A stretch of DNA of 64,000 bases from Methylomonas methanica (GTDB taxonomy: Bacteria > Pseudomonadota > Gammaproteobacteria > Methylococcales > Methylomonadaceae): NCBI RefSeq assembly GCF_001644035.1, contig NZ_LUUG01000044.1, forward strand, positions 62,001 through 126,000, read 5' to 3'. Position 1 is the first letter of the stretch, and each line of letters starts with the position of its first letter. The translations under genes and the position numbers were made by a program. Below, one piece after another: positions 16,725 through 26,369 of the stretch. The notes beneath the pieces were generated by a model. It searched no databases and was not told where the DNA came from. It saw only the letters and a program-made list of their open reading frames with translations.

Positions 16725-17081
16725 ATGAATTCATCCCAAATAAAATGCCTTGCCGTGTTTTCCCTGTTTGCCGTTATCGGATTCGGGCCAATTTCACCGG
16801 GCTGTTTGATAGGAATGTACGTGGTTGCGCTGCGGCCGCGCTGGTTTAGGACCTTAATTGAGAGTATATACGCCAACACCGGCGCACCTGCCGAGATATC
16901 CCCGCCCTATTCCGCCGAACAAACCAGACAGAGCAGAACCAAGTGCTTTTTAAGCCTATTGGGATTATTCATTGTCGATATTGCGCCGGTACCGGTGACA
17001 CCGGTAGTCGCGTTTGGAATTATCCTGAGTAGACCAGGGTGGTTTTATAGGATGGTGACCAGGATTTATGGCGGGCTTTAA
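16725..17081 (+). CDS. Membrane protein of two repeated halves, unknown function
   Basis: The ATG at 16725 gives 118 residues; an upstream in-frame start exists but is less likely. The protein is an internal duplication with a constant 66-residue offset: C8/C74, P22/P88, R37-P38/R103-P104, W40-F41/W106-F107 and I48-Y49/I114-Y115. Each half has a hydrophobic hairpin followed by RPxWFxxxxxxIY. A polar linker (about 51-73) joins them. The family is not recognised. It may be a small inner-membrane pore or scaffold, but the sequence does not say. It converges on nifS with a terminator between them. Confidence 0.7.
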   Translation: MNSSQIKCLAVFSLFAVIGFGPISPGCLIGMYVVALRPRWFRTLIESIYANTGAPAEISPPYSAEQTRQSRTKCFLSLLGLFIVDIAPVPVTPVVAFGIILSRPGWFYRMVTRIYGGL

Positions 17082-17085
17082 ACAA

Positions 17086-17111
17086 GACGCTCCCGCATAA
17101 GCGGGAGCGTC
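17086..17111 (-). terminator. Terminator between nifS and the convergent membrane-protein gene
   Basis: GACGCTCCCGC pairs perfectly with GCGGGAGCGTC around the loop ATAA. On the minus strand a T-rich stretch (TTGTTT) follows, so it most likely ends the iscA-nifU-nifS transcript. It may also serve the plus-strand gene. Confidence 0.85.
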
Positions 17112-17129
17112 GATTAACTGCGAAGGTCT

Positions 17130-18344
17130 TTAAGCGTAGGTGGGCTGGAATGCCTGCTCAGGATCGGCAACCGGGCAATTGTTCACGCTATCCCAATACG
17201 GCGACAATTTGCGCAAGGTGGCGACGATGCTAGGCATCACTTTCAATACTTCGTCTACCTCGCTCATATTGTTATAGCGCGAAAACGAGAAGCGGATGGT
17301 ACCGTGCGCGGCGGTGTACGGAATATCCATGGCTCGCATCACGTGCGAAGGTTCCAAGGAACCCGAGGTACACGCCGATCCGCTGGACGCCGCGATTCCC
17401 GCTTTGTTCAGCAACATCAATATCGCTTCGCCTTCGATATATTCAAACGCAATGTCCGTAGTATTGGGCAGGCGGTTGTTCAAATCACCGGTGATAAAGC
17501 AATGCGGAACCGTTTCGGTAATACCTTGCTCCAGGCGGTCGCGCATGGCTTTGACCTGGACGTTTTCGTATTCCATGTGCTCCATCGCCATCTCACAGGC
17601 TTTACCCAAACCAACGATGGAGGCGGTGTTTTCGGTACCTGCCCGGCGACCGCGCTCTTGATGTCCGCCGCGCAGCAAGGGACGAAAACGCGTACCTCGG
17701 CGCAGATACAACACGCCTATGCCTTTCGGTGCATGCAATTTGTGTCCGGAAATCGATAACATATCGATCTTGGTGTCTTGCAACATCATCGGAATTTTAC
17801 CGACCGCTTGCACAGCGTCGGTATGAAACATCACGCCGGCCGCATTGGCCATCTCGGCCATTTCTACCACCGGAAAGATGGTACCGGTTTCGTTGTTCGC
17901 CCACATGACCGATACGATAGCCACTTCATCGGATAACAAGTTTTTGTAAGCTTCCAGATTCAAGCGACCGCACTTGTCCACCGGCATACGGTGTATCGTG
18001 TAGCCTTCTTTCTCCAGGTTTTCACACAAGGCCAACACCGCAGGATGCTCCACGGACGTGGTGATGATTTCCTTGCGATTGGGCTGCGCCTTAATGGCAG
18101 ACAGAATCGCGGTCGAATCGGATTCCGTGCCGCAGGAGGTGAAAATAATTTCCGAATCGTGCTCCGCACCGATCAGCTCTTGCACCTGCGAACGCGCTTT
18201 TTTAATCGCCTTCGCAACGCCGTCGGCGAAGCGATGGATAGAGGATGGGTTACCGAACTGTTCCGTAAAATACGGGATCATTACATCGACGACCGCGCTA
18301 TCCACCTTGGTGGTAGCGTTGTTATCCAGATAAATATCAGGCAT
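17130..18344 (-). CDS. nifS: Cysteine desulfurase NifS
   Basis: This 404-aa PLP enzyme takes sulfur from cysteine and passes it to NifU. The PLP lysine is K202 in [12 protein letters not shown] and the persulfide cysteine is C325 in [13 protein letters not shown]. Both numbers equal those of the Azotobacter enzyme. VEHPAV supplies the histidine stacking on the cofactor. The start lies 8 bases inside the end of nifU, so the two are co-translated. This is the nitrogenase-dedicated type rather than IscS, as judged by the NifU partner and the upstream sigma54/NifA control. Confidence 0.96.
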   Translation of the reverse strand: MPDIYLDNNATTKVDSAVVDVMIPYFTEQFGNPSSIHRFADGVAKAIKKARSQVQELIGAEHDSEIIFTSCGTESDSTAILSAIKAQPNRKEIITTSVEHPAVLALCENLEKEGYTIHRMPVDKCGRLNLEAYKNLLSDEVAIVSVMWANNETGTIFPVVEMAEMANAAGVMFHTDAVQAVGKIPMMLQDTKIDMLSISGHKLHAPKGIGVLYLRRGTRFRPLLRGGHQERGRRAGTENTASIVGLGKACEMAMEHMEYENVQVKAMRDRLEQGITETVPHCFITGDLNNRLPNTTDIAFEYIEGEAILMLLNKAGIAASSGSACTSGSLEPSHVMRAMDIPYTAAHGTIRFSFSRYNNMSEVDEVLKVMPSIVATLRKLSPYWDSVNNCPVADPEQAFQPTYA

Positions 18345-19248
18345 GACTTGCCTCCTCTATGGTCACCAATTTAGGCATTTGCGAGGCAGGAACGACTTTA
18401 ATGAATTCGCCCATCACTTCCATCAAGCGTTGTTGGATACCGGCGATAGTCATGGCTGACATTTGGCAACCGTTGCAAGCGCCGGTCATGTTCACATAAG
18501 CGGTTTTGTCGACCACTTCCACCAATTCCACATCGCCGCCGTCAGCCATCAATTGCGGACGGAAGGACATGATCACTTCCTCGATTTTCTTGATGCGTTG
18601 CAGATTGGTCAAAGGTCCTTTGGCAACCACCGGCTCGGGTTTAGCTATTGGCGCAGCACTTGGATCGAAGGTTTCGCCGCGTTCTTTCAAGACTTTTTCC
18701 AGAATCGCTTCGATGTCTTCATGGCAGGCCGCGCAACCGCCGCCGGCTTTGGTGTAGTTAGTCACGTCTTCGACGGTACGCAATTTGTTAGCCCACACCA
18801 TCTCTTCGATCATCACTGCATCGATGGCAAAGCATTTGCAAACCAGCGCGCCTTCTTCGTGATCGTCTTTCCATTCTTCGCCGCGATAGTTAGCTATAGC
18901 CGCTTGCAAAGCTTCCCGCCCCATCACCGAGCAGTGCATTTTTTCTGGCGGCAGACCGTCCAATTCGGCGGCGATCTCTTGGTTGGTCACTTTCAAGGCT
19001 TCATCCAAGGTCAAGCCTTTGATGATTTCGGTTAAAACCGAAGATGAGGCAATCGCGGAACCGCAACCAAAGGTTTGGAAACCGGCGTCTTCGATCACTT
19101 CGGTGTCGTCGTTGACTTTCAAAGTCAGACGCAACGCGTCGCCGCAACTGATGGATCCCACTTCGCCAATCGCGTTGGCATCGACTACCGCGCCGGCATT
19201 TTTGGGGTTGAAGAAATGATCTTTTACTTTATCTGAATAATCCCACAT
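18337..19248 (-). CDS. nifU: Fe-S scaffold NifU, three-domain form
   Basis: The 303-aa scaffold has all three NifU domains. The IscU-like N-terminus has C35, C62 and C106. The central permanent [2Fe-2S] domain has C137, C139, C172 and C175. The Nfu-like C-terminus has C258-N-G-C261. It assembles [4Fe-4S] clusters on sulfur from NifS and donates them to NifH and the NifB/NifEN pathway. It sits between iscA and nifS in one operon. Confidence 0.97.
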   Translation of the reverse strand: MWDYSDKVKDHFFNPKNAGAVVDANAIGEVGSISCGDALRLTLKVNDDTEVIEDAGFQTFGCGSAIASSSVLTEIIKGLTLDEALKVTNQEIAAELDGLPPEKMHCSVMGREALQAAIANYRGEEWKDDHEEGALVCKCFAIDAVMIEEMVWANKLRTVEDVTNYTKAGGGCAACHEDIEAILEKVLKERGETFDPSAAPIAKPEPVVAKGPLTNLQRIKKIEEVIMSFRPQLMADGGDVELVEVVDKTAYVNMTGACNGCQMSAMTIAGIQQRLMEVMGEFIKVVPASQMPKLVTIEEASHA

Positions 19249-19266
19249 AGCTAATTCCTCGAATTC

Positions 19267-19623
19267 TTAAGAACAGGTTTTTGGTGTGCCGCCGCTCTCG
19301 CCGGTGGTAAACGATGATCCGCAGGCACAGCTTTTAACCGCGTTGGGATTGGTAAATTTAAAGCCCGAGCCTTCCAAGCTATCGACGAAATCGATAGACA
19401 TGCCATCCAGGCTTGGCAAACTTAGGGGGTCTACAAACACTTTGACAGCACCACAATCGATGACGGTGTCGTCTTGATTTTCTTTTGCTTCCAACTTCAT
19501 GCCATAAGACAGTCCGGAACAACCGCCATCGGTAACTTCGATGCGCAGCCCACCGGTTGGCTTGTCGGAACTGCTAATAAAACGACCCACGGCTGTAATG
19601 GCGCTTTCGGTTAATGTAATCAT
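19267..19623 (-). CDS. iscA: A-type Fe-S carrier, nif-linked IscA
   Basis: The chosen ATG at 19623 follows AGGAG; an upstream start would run through the sigma54 promoter and was rejected. The 118-aa protein has the three ligand cysteines of A-type carriers: C35 (DGGCSGLSYG), C99 and C101 (VKSCACGSSF). It carries iron or [Fe-S] clusters between scaffold and target. Position ahead of nifU matches the Azotobacter IscA-nif gene. A short Gly/Thr/Ser tail ending KTCS follows the last ligand. Confidence 0.93.
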   Translation of the reverse strand: MITLTESAITAVGRFISSSDKPTGGLRIEVTDGGCSGLSYGMKLEAKENQDDTVIDCGAVKVFVDPLSLPSLDGMSIDFVDSLEGSGFKFTNPNAVKSCACGSSFTTGESGGTPKTCS

Positions 19624-19670
19624 CTTTAAGTCTCCTGAACGGGTTTGGCATTGATTTTGTAAACAGATAA

Positions 19671-19686
19671 AGCAACCAGCATGCCA
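19671..19686 (-). promoter_or_regulatory. Sigma54 (-24/-12) promoter of iscA-nifU-nifS
   Basis: Minus-strand sequence TGGCATGCTGGTTGCT, with exact GG-N10-GC spacing, five of six bases at -24 and perfect TTGC at -12. The predicted start is near 19660, leaving a 37-base leader that contains the AGGAG site of iscA. Confidence 0.85.
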
Positions 19687-19782
19687 TACGCGAAAATTTC
19701 GGCTAAGCCGCTGAAATTGCTCACTCACCGGCAGCTGGCCAACCTTAATCGGCACGCCGTTTCACAACAAACCGGGAGCTTT

Positions 19783-19798
19783 TGTCGGCTTTACTACA
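19783..19798. promoter_or_regulatory. NifA upstream activator site for iscA-nifUS
   Basis: TGTCGGCTTTACTACA matches TGT-N10-ACA exactly and is centred about 130 bp upstream of the predicted iscA transcription start. It also overlaps the leader of the divergent NifZ-like gene. Confidence 0.78.
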
Positions 19799-19819
19799 AA
19801 ACTCTCACAGGAGCACAGC

Positions 19820-20089
19820 ATGAACGTAGAAGATTTAGATTTGGGCGATGTGGTGTACGCCGCGCATACGATTGTTGACGATGGCAGCATGCCTGATAGC
19901 GAAGAAGGCGAAGTGCTGGCGTTGGAAGGCGCCCGGGGCGTCATCGTGATGAAAGGACATGTCGAGGAAGATCCTGCGCTCACGGTCTTTTTAGTCCGCT
20001 TCGAAGACCAGGATCTAAATCTGGGCCGGCCGATAGGTTGCTGGACCGAAGACTTGATCGTCCCGGAAAACGAGTTAGTTACCCATTAA
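19820..20089 (+). CDS. Small NifZ-like protein, nif-associated
   Basis: An 89-aa acidic protein with an SH3-like beta pattern: LGDVVYAAHTIVDDGSMPD, GARGVIVMKGHVEEDP and VFLVRFEDQDLNLGRPIGCW. The VRFxD...GCxxEDL ending recalls the NifZ repeat (VHFLD...GCRAEEL), so I place it near NifZ, though identity is modest. Ribosome site CAGGAGCACAGC precedes the ATG. It diverges from iscA with a shared intergenic region that holds the NifA site. No canonical plus-strand sigma54 promoter was found. A role in nitrogenase maturation is inferred. Confidence 0.7.
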   Translation: MNVEDLDLGDVVYAAHTIVDDGSMPDSEEGEVLALEGARGVIVMKGHVEEDPALTVFLVRFEDQDLNLGRPIGCWTEDLIVPENELVTH

Positions 20090-20191
20090 CTCGATTCTGC
20101 CCAGCATTAAACAGGTGGTTTAGCCGCCGAGCGTCTCGTCCCGTAGAAGTATTGGCGATTGCCCTCAGCCAAGTGGCGACTGGCTTTGTAA

Positions 20192-20217
20192 CATTCCTAC
20201 GCTCAGGCGTGGGAATG
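20192..20217. repeat. Short intergenic palindrome
   Basis: CATTCCTACGC and GCGTGGGAATG pair around TCAG. The type resembles REP-like elements in methanotroph genomes. It lies 100 bp after the NifZ-like gene and could act as its terminator, though no T-run follows. The rest of this 264-bp gap shows nothing. Confidence 0.55.
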
Positions 20218-20353
20218 CCGTGCTCGGCCCACTAATGTCAGGCCGCAGGTCATTCCAATAACCCTAAGGAATGGGCACAATCAAAGGTTTGCGTGCGCCG
20301 GGGCATGGCGTGTGCTTGAATGAATATACACTCAGCTTAATTAAGGCCAACTC

Positions 20354-21949
20354 ATGCCAACTCCTTCCGAGTCCGTCATCCAATACCATAACCGCACCAA
20401 GCACCAATTGAATGCCTACGCCAAAGGCCCGGAATCACTGGATTGGGACGACCAACCCAATCCGTTTCGGCGCTTTAACGGATGCGAAATAGTTAAACTG
20501 CCGCTACCCGGTGCCGAGCTGAGTTGTTTGTTTGCTGACCTAGACAAACCGGAACGGATAGAGCCGCAGCCTTTAAACCTGGCAAATCTCGGTCTGCTAT
20601 TAGAATTGTCTTTCGGTTTGTCGGCCTGGAAGCAATTCGGTCCGGACCGTTGGGCCTTGCGTTGCAACCCCTCCAGCGGCAACTTGCATCCGACCGAGGC
20701 TTATTTGCTTTGCACCGACCCGGAGCTATTGCAGCCCGGCGCATATCACTATGCCAGCCACGATCACCATCTAGAACGCCGCAGCCGGTTTACTGCCGCG
20801 ACGGCGGCCAAGGAAGTGTATATCGGCCTGTCATCCATCCACTGGCGGGAAGCCTGGAAATACGGCGAACGGGCCTTTCGTTATTGCCAACACGACATCG
20901 GTCATGCACTGGCTGCTTTAAGTTACGCCGCCGCCTGTTTGGGTTGGTCGATTGAATTGCTCGGCGAGACTGCCGATGCGGACATCGCCGCCTGGCTGGG
21001 ACTAGACCGCAGCGACGATTTTGTCACTACCGAACACGAAGCACCGGATTTGTTCTGCCGGCTGCATGCTACCCAATCTGCGGAAGGCGCGTTCTCCACT
21101 GCATATTTGCCGGAACTTGCCGAAAATGCCGAATGGTTCGGGAAAGCCGAGCGCTTGAGCGGCCGGCATTTTTATCGCTGGCCGATTATCGACGAAGTGG
21201 CCGCTCAGGCCATCAAGCCGGCTACTGTTGCCGAGCGAGTATCGTTGCCGAGCCTGGAATTGCTAGTGCCCAGCCACAACCTCCCGGCCAGCCGCCTGAT
21301 TCGCCAGCGCCGTAGTGCGCAGCATTTCAACGGCAAATCGCCGGATCTACCTTTGGCCGATTTTCATCGCATGCTGGCCGCCCTGCTCCCCGTTGCCAAA
21401 CCGCCATTCACCGCCTGGAATTGGCCGGCGCAAGTCAATATTGTTCTATTCGTGCATCGGGTAGCCGGTCTGGAGCCTGGCTTGTATTTGCTGCCGCGCA
21501 CCGCAGATGCGGCGGCGGAATTAAAACCAGTTTGTTCCGCCGATTACGAATGGCAAACGGTGGAGGCCCCGTTCGAATTTTATCGGCTGACGGCCGGCAA
21601 CGTTAGGCAAGCCGCAAAAACCCTGTCCTGTCACCAACCCATCGCCAGCGACAGCGCTTTTAGCTTAGGCATGTTGGCGCGCTTTGCAGAGAATGTGGAA
21701 GCCGAAGCCTGGCGCTACCGCCGGCTATTTTGGGAAAGCGGCCTGCTGGGACAGATTTTGTACTTGGAAGCGGAAGCCGCCGGCGTGCGCGGTACCGGCA
21801 TCGGCTGCTTTTTTGACGATGCGGTACATGGCGTATTGGGCTTAAAGGATAACGGCTGGCAAAGCCTGTATCACTTCACCATCGGCGAACCGCTGGACGA
21901 CAGTCGTCTGCAAACCTTTCCAGCTTACGCGCATCTAACCCGGCCTTGA
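20354..21949 (+). CDS. SagB/ThcOx-type nitroreductase-fold oxidoreductase
   Basis: A 531-aa soluble protein made of two nitroreductase-fold halves. The N-terminal half shows the SagB-family stretch RCNPSSGNLHPTEAYLLC, where FMN and the active site lie. The second half restarts near residue 315 with RLIRQRRSAQHFNGKSPDLP, a typical nitroreductase opening, and ends with GVRGTGIGCFFDDAVHGVLG. Relatives oxidise azolines in peptide toxins, but many stand-alone members in bacteria have unknown substrates. No cyclodehydratase or precursor peptide is next to it. It follows the nif block; whether that is meaningful is unclear. Confidence 0.82.
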   Translation: MPTPSESVIQYHNRTKHQLNAYAKGPESLDWDDQPNPFRRFNGCEIVKLPLPGAELSCLFADLDKPERIEPQPLNLANLGLLLELSFGLSAWKQFGPDRWALRCNPSSGNLHPTEAYLLCTDPELLQPGAYHYASHDHHLERRSRFTAATAAKEVYIGLSSIHWREAWKYGERAFRYCQHDIGHALAALSYAAACLGWSIELLGETADADIAAWLGLDRSDDFVTTEHEAPDLFCRLHATQSAEGAFSTAYLPELAENAEWFGKAERLSGRHFYRWPIIDEVAAQAIKPATVAERVSLPSLELLVPSHNLPASRLIRQRRSAQHFNGKSPDLPLADFHRMLAALLPVAKPPFTAWNWPAQVNIVLFVHRVAGLEPGLYLLPRTADAAAELKPVCSADYEWQTVEAPFEFYRLTAGNVRQAAKTLSCHQPIASDSAFSLGMLARFAENVEAEAWRYRRLFWESGLLGQILYLEAEAAGVRGTGIGCFFDDAVHGVLGLKDNGWQSLYHFTIGEPLDDSRLQTFPAYAHLTRP

Positions 21950-22010
21950 TCGCGGTCTACATACCCTGCTTACCACGAAGATGGACATCCCGTAACAATC
22001 AAAAACCTGG

Positions 22011-22030
22011 ATCCCCGCCTACGCGGGGAT
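22011..22030. repeat. Short perfect inverted repeat
   Basis: ATCCCCGC and GCGGGGAT flank CTAC. This GGATCCCCGCCTACGCGGGGAT type of element is a widespread bacterial intergenic repeat. It lies 60 bp after the SagB-like gene. Confidence 0.6.
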
Positions 22031-22189
22031 GAAAGCTTTATCAAAGCCGCCTCAAACCTATCAGCCGCCGACGCCAGTCAAACCTGGGGCTTGACTGGCA
22101 TATTAGACGCATCGAAATATTTACGAAACAATCTCGCCAACAATGTTTAAAATCATGACTTTATCCCTGCCACCCTATGAAGGCCCGCC

Positions 22190-22585
22190 ATGAGCTTTAA
22201 ATCCAGTCTGATCCGCTTCGTCATCAAATTAACCCCCAACGCCCTGATCATTTGGGGCGCGAACATCATCATGAAGGGCATCGCGGAGTTGACCCAGTTC
22301 AACTTCGACCTCGACGCCCGAAAGGTCTACGTGCAGACCCGACTGTACGGCGAGGAGCACACCATAGAAGTCACGCTGGAAGACTTTGCGGTATTCAACG
22401 ACGGCGAGTCCTACCGTTTCATCATTCACCACGCCAGCTCCGACCGGCTTTGGTTGAACAACATCCTGGCCAAGTTCACCGGTAAAGCCTGGAAAATTCC
22501 GACGCTACCGCTATTTGCCGCGCAACTGGAACTGGTTGCCGAAGTATTTAGCGCCAAGCCGGTGGTATTGGAACAAATCGATTGA
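22190..22585 (+). CDS. Conserved-looking hypothetical protein
   Basis: A 131-aa protein with no recognised family. The N-terminus (about 8-30) is moderately hydrophobic (IKLTPNALIIWGANIIMKGI). The rest is mixed alpha/beta with several charged strands (KVYVQTRLYGEEHTIEVTLE). The C-terminal part (IPTLPLFAAQLELVAEVF) is amphipathic. It could be a peripheral membrane or lipid-binding protein, but this is a guess from composition. It converges on mnmE with 20 bp between stops. Confidence 0.7.
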   Translation: MSFKSSLIRFVIKLTPNALIIWGANIIMKGIAELTQFNFDLDARKVYVQTRLYGEEHTIEVTLEDFAVFNDGESYRFIIHHASSDRLWLNNILAKFTGKAWKIPTLPLFAAQLELVAEVFSAKPVVLEQID

Positions 22586-22604
22586 TCCGGGCCGCGCCAA
22601 GCGG

Positions 22605-23945
22605 TTATTTGCCTATACAAAAGCTGGAAAAAATCTCTCCCAAGAGATCATCGGACGTAAATTCGCCGGTGATGGCGGACAAGCTGGTTTGCGCTTGGCA
22701 CAATTCTTCGGCGACCAGTTCGTGGGCTTGATGTTGCAACTGCTCGGCGGCGCGATCCACCGCTTGCGCCGCCAATTGCAAGGCCTGGATGTGGCGGGTT
22801 CTGGCGACAAACACGTTATCCGAGCTTTCGGTAAAGCCCATGCTTTGTTTCAGGTGTTGGCGCAGTAAGTCCAGACCCAGCCGGTGTTTGATGGATAAAT
22901 GGATTTCCGGGCCTTGCGGGGTTTCCAAGACTTGGGCTTGACCGCCGACCAAGTCAATTTTATTAAAAACTTTGGTGACCGCTATGTTGGCCGGCAGACT
23001 GGCATCCAGACTGGCGCTGTCCGGGTCGGTGCTGTCTATCAGTAATAAAATCCGGTCGGCTTTGGCGATTTCCTGGCGGGCGCGGCGGATGCCTTCCTGC
23101 TCGACCGGGTTGTCACTATCGTGCAAGCCGGCGGTGTCGATGACATGCAAGGGCATGCCGTCCAATTGAATCCGCTCGCGCAGCACGTCCCGCGTAGTAC
23201 CTGCAATGTCAGTGACGATGGCCGCATCGTGTCCGGCAAGGGCGTTTAATAAACTGGATTTACCGGCGTTAGGCTTGCCGACCAGCACCACGGTCATACC
23301 ATCGTGCAAAAGCCTGCCCTGCTGAGCGGTTTTACAGATTTCGGCAAGTTTGCTTTGCAAGCGCTGGATCCGCCCGGCGACCACCCCATCACCGAGGAAG
23401 TCAATTTCTTCGTCGACAAAATCGATCGCTGCTTCGATAAATACCCGCAGTTCGATCAACTCGTCGATCAGTTCGTTGATTTGTTCGGAAAACACGCCTT
23501 GCATGGATTGCTGCGCAGAGCGCACGGCTTGTTCGGTGCCGCTGCTAATCAGATCGGCTATCGCTTCGGCTTGGGCAAGGTCGATTTTGTTGTTTAGAAA
23601 AGCCCTTTGACTAAATTCGCCAGGATTGGCCAAACGCGCACCCAGCTCCAACACGCGTCGCAATAACATATCCAGCACCACGCTACCGCCGTGGCCTTGC
23701 AGTTCCACCACCTGTTCGCCGGTAAACGAAGCGGGCGCGGCAAAATACAACAGCAATCCGCTATCGATGACTCGACCATCGGCATCGAGGAAATCGGTAA
23801 ATTGTGCGTATCGAGGTTTGGGAAGATTTTTGCCGGTGAGGCTTTGCGCGATTCCGGGCGCGGACGGCCCGGAGATGCGAATGACGCCGACGCCGCCGTT
23901 ACCGGGCGGCGTGGCAATGGCGGCTATGGTGTCGCCGTCAAGCAT
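22605..23945 (-). CDS. mnmE: tRNA uridine-5-carboxymethylaminomethyl modification GTPase
   Basis: The 446-aa GTPase works with MnmG to modify U34 of certain tRNAs. The N-terminal tetrahydrofolate-binding domain starts [20 protein letters not shown]. The helical domain carries the inserted G domain with [12 protein letters not shown] (G1), DIAGTTRD (G2), DTAGLHDS (G3) and NKIDLV (G4). The C-terminus ends in the invariant CIGK, whose cysteine is needed for modification. It follows yidC by five bases in the conserved rpmH-rnpA-yidD-yidC-mnmE order. Confidence 0.97.
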   Translation of the reverse strand: MLDGDTIAAIATPPGNGGVGVIRISGPSAPGIAQSLTGKNLPKPRYAQFTDFLDADGRVIDSGLLLYFAAPASFTGEQVVELQGHGGSVVLDMLLRRVLELGARLANPGEFSQRAFLNNKIDLAQAEAIADLISSGTEQAVRSAQQSMQGVFSEQINELIDELIELRVFIEAAIDFVDEEIDFLGDGVVAGRIQRLQSKLAEICKTAQQGRLLHDGMTVVLVGKPNAGKSSLLNALAGHDAAIVTDIAGTTRDVLRERIQLDGMPLHVIDTAGLHDSDNPVEQEGIRRARQEIAKADRILLLIDSTDPDSASLDASLPANIAVTKVFNKIDLVGGQAQVLETPQGPEIHLSIKHRLGLDLLRQHLKQSMGFTESSDNVFVARTRHIQALQLAAQAVDRAAEQLQHQAHELVAEELCQAQTSLSAITGEFTSDDLLGEIFSSFCIGK

Positions 23946-23950
23946 GGGTT

Positions 23951-25657
23951 TTAGTGGGCGTGATTGTCTTCGGCAAGCACGTGTTTAGTGATGTACCACT
24001 GTTGAATGATCGACAAGCTGTTGTTGCAAATCCAGTACAGCACCAAACCGGATGGGAAGAACAGGAAGAACACGGTGAAAACGATAGGGAACATTTTCAT
24101 AACCTGGGCTTGCAGCGGATCAATAGGCGCCGGATTCAGACTTTGTTGAATCTTCATGGTAATGCCGTACAGAATCGGCAACAGATAGAACGGGTCTTGC
24201 GCGGACAAATCATGTATCCACAAGGCAAACTCGGCCTGACGCAATTCCACGGTTTCGATCAATACCCAATACAAGGAAATGAACACCGGAATCTGCACCA
24301 TGATCGGTAAACAGCCGCCGAGCGGATTCACTTTTTCCTTTTTGTACATCGCCATCATTTCGGTGTTGAACTTCTGACGGTCATCAGGATAACGCTCTTG
24401 CAGCTCTTTCAAACGCGGCTGGATTTTGCGCATTTTTGCCATGGACTGGAAGCTGGCTTTAGACAGCTTGAAGAACAGCAATTTGATGCACAGCGTGACA
24501 CCCAAAATCGCCACACCCCAGTTTTCCACGTAACCGTAGATTTGGTTCAACAGCCAATAGATGGGCTTGGCAACCACGGTCAACCAGCTGTAATCGACAG
24601 TTAATTCCAATCCAGGCGCTACCGCTTCCATGATCGGTTGGATTTTGGGGCCAACAAATAACTGTGATGTAAGTACGGCTTCGCCATTGGCGGGAACGCT
24701 GACATCCGGCGAGTAAGAACCGATGACATAACGGGCATCGTTCAGCGCTTTGGTGTAAAAATGGTTTTCCTGGTCCGCCGGCGGTATCCAGGCAGCAGCA
24801 AAGTAATGCTGAATAAACGCACTCCAACCGCCTTGGCTGACGACGTTTAAAGTGTCGTCGGCCATGTCTTCGTATTTAACTTTTTTGTACTTGTCTTTTT
24901 CGGTGTAAACCACACCACCGGAATAGGTTCTGATGAAGTTGTTATTGCTTTTATCGCTGTGTTCGACCCGCAGCAGTTGGTCATACTGCTTACCGACCCA
25001 AGGGTTGGCGGTTTGATTGGCGACTTTTTGCTCGACTTGCACCAAATAGCTGCCGCGTTTGAAAGTAAAGGTTTTGGTGACTTTCAAACCTTGTTGATCT
25101 GTCCAGCTTAACGGGATGCTGATTTGCTCTTGGCCGTCGGCTAACTCGTAAGCCGTTTTCTCGGCTGTGAACACGGCATGATGATCGGGAGCCGCAGCGG
25201 AATTCTGACCAGCCACCAGGCCGGTTTGCGCTAAGAACAGGTTCTCAGGGCGACTATCGAACAAACGAATGGGCGATAAATCTTTCGCAGGCGCTTCCAT
25301 ACCAATCAAGGCGTACGCTTTGGTGACTGCGGAATTTTCTTTCTCGTGCGGATATTGCAACAGATCGAGATTACGTAAGGTGCCACCCTCGGTATCGATT
25401 TCCAGTGCAAACACGTCGGTTTTGACTTTGATGACTTTGTCTGCGGCTACTTGCGCGGCAGCGGTCTGACTGGCGGTTTGCTGCGCACCTGACTGGGCGG
25501 GATCCGGGTTAGCCACAGCACCGGCATCGCCGGCTACAATGGGCTTGTCTGAGATGATGGCCTGCGGCTTGGGACCGTAATCAATCTGCCATGACTCCCA
25601 CAACATGTAGGAGATCATCAACATCGCCATGACAAGTACAAATCTTATGTTATCCAT
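23951..25657 (-). CDS. yidC: Membrane protein insertase YidC
   Basis: The 568-aa insertase has the Gram-negative layout: an N-terminal membrane anchor (about 5-20), a large periplasmic beta domain up to about residue 340, then five membrane segments. The coiled cytoplasmic loop [20 protein letters not shown] is characteristic. [19 protein letters not shown] sequence ([20 protein letters not shown]) marks a core helix. It inserts inner-membrane proteins alone or with SecYEG. It is preceded by yidD and followed by mnmE. Confidence 0.97.
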   Translation of the reverse strand: MDNIRFVLVMAMLMISYMLWESWQIDYGPKPQAIISDKPIVAGDAGAVANPDPAQSGAQQTASQTAAAQVAADKVIKVKTDVFALEIDTEGGTLRNLDLLQYPHEKENSAVTKAYALIGMEAPAKDLSPIRLFDSRPENLFLAQTGLVAGQNSAAAPDHHAVFTAEKTAYELADGQEQISIPLSWTDQQGLKVTKTFTFKRGSYLVQVEQKVANQTANPWVGKQYDQLLRVEHSDKSNNNFIRTYSGGVVYTEKDKYKKVKYEDMADDTLNVVSQGGWSAFIQHYFAAAWIPPADQENHFYTKALNDARYVIGSYSPDVSVPANGEAVLTSQLFVGPKIQPIMEAVAPGLELTVDYSWLTVVAKPIYWLLNQIYGYVENWGVAILGVTLCIKLLFFKLSKASFQSMAKMRKIQPRLKELQERYPDDRQKFNTEMMAMYKKEKVNPLGGCLPIMVQIPVFISLYWVLIETVELRQAEFALWIHDLSAQDPFYLLPILYGITMKIQQSLNPAPIDPLQAQVMKMFPIVFTVFFLFFPSGLVLYWICNNSLSIIQQWYITKHVLAEDNHAH

Positions 25658-25659
25658 TG

Positions 25660-25884
25660 TTATTTACTCAATTTTTCCGGAACGGGATCAATGCCACCTT
25701 CGTGGAACGGGTGGCATTTCAATAATCGTCGAAGCGTGAGGTAAGAGCCTTTGAAAGCACCATGAATCTGGATTGCCTCTAAGCCATAACTTGAACAGCT
25801 GGGATAAAAACGACATCTGGGTCCCAGCAAAGGACTTATGAAGTATTTGTAAAGCTTGATCAGGGTTATGAGCAGGAATCGCAT
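25660..25884 (-). CDS. yidD: Membrane protein insertion efficiency factor YidD
   Basis: A 74-aa protein with the family pattern [31 protein letters not shown] and [14 protein letters not shown], including the conserved cysteines. It is amphipathic and sits at the inner face of the membrane, helping YidC-dependent insertion. It overlaps rnpA by 19 bases. Confidence 0.95.
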   Translation of the reverse strand: MRFLLITLIKLYKYFISPLLGPRCRFYPSCSSYGLEAIQIHGAFKGSYLTLRRLLKCHPFHEGGIDPVPEKLSK

Positions 25885-26234
25885 CGATCTACCAGTTTAT
25901 GCCAATGCCTTTCCAATGACTTCCTCAATATCGGCGAGGCTGCATTTGCTGCGTCACCTCTTGCCAAAACAACAATATCAATACTGACGATATGTTGACG
26001 CTGTAATCTAAAACTTTCCCTGACAGCCCTCTTTATGCGGTTCCTTGCGACTGCTTTTTTTATAGTTTTTTTTGCGATGGCCAAACCCAGCCGCGGATGC
26101 GGCAGGATATTGCTCGTCGCCAACACCGTAAAATACTTATCTGTGGACTTTACGGGATTGGTAAATACTTTTTTATACTCAGCGGGCGTCCCTAGCCGAT
26201 ACTGATCGGGAAAGCCGAAATCTTCCGCCGACAA
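25866..26234 (-). CDS. rnpA: Ribonuclease P protein component
   Basis: The 122-aa basic protein carries the RNR motif [16 protein letters not shown] and the preceding [14 protein letters not shown]. It helps the RNase P RNA cut 5' leaders from tRNA precursors. The start is a TTG immediately after the rpmH stop; no ATG exists before the conserved region ([17 protein letters not shown]), so a non-ATG start is required. Confidence 0.95.
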   Translation of the reverse strand: MSAEDFGFPDQYRLGTPAEYKKVFTNPVKSTDKYFTVLATSNILPHPRLGLAIAKKTIKKAVARNRIKRAVRESFRLQRQHIVSIDIVVLARGDAANAASPILRKSLERHWHKLVDRCDSCS

Positions 26235-26369
26235 TTAAACCGTCAGCGATGCGCGGCCTTTAGCTCTGCGCGCATTAATCACTCTACGACCACCAACGGT
26301 AGCCATTCTTGCACGAAAGCCATGAGTTCTGGCGCGTTTGATTTTGCTGGGTTGATAAGTTCTTTTCAT
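26235..26369 (-). CDS. rpmH: 50S ribosomal protein L34
   Basis: A 44-aa very basic protein beginning [20 protein letters not shown] and ending KGRASLTV, the complete L34 sequence pattern. It directly precedes rnpA, the next codon after its stop being the rnpA TTG. No dnaA or oriC-like DnaA-box cluster is present on the other side in this window. Confidence 0.97.
   Translation of the reverse strand: MKRTYQPSKIKRARTHGFRARMATVGGRRVINARRAKGRASLTV

Noticed and set aside
19646-19661. Plus-strand sigma54-like element for the NifZ-like gene
   Set aside because: TGGCATTGATTTTGT has GT instead of the needed GC at -12, and it lies inside the iscA leader.
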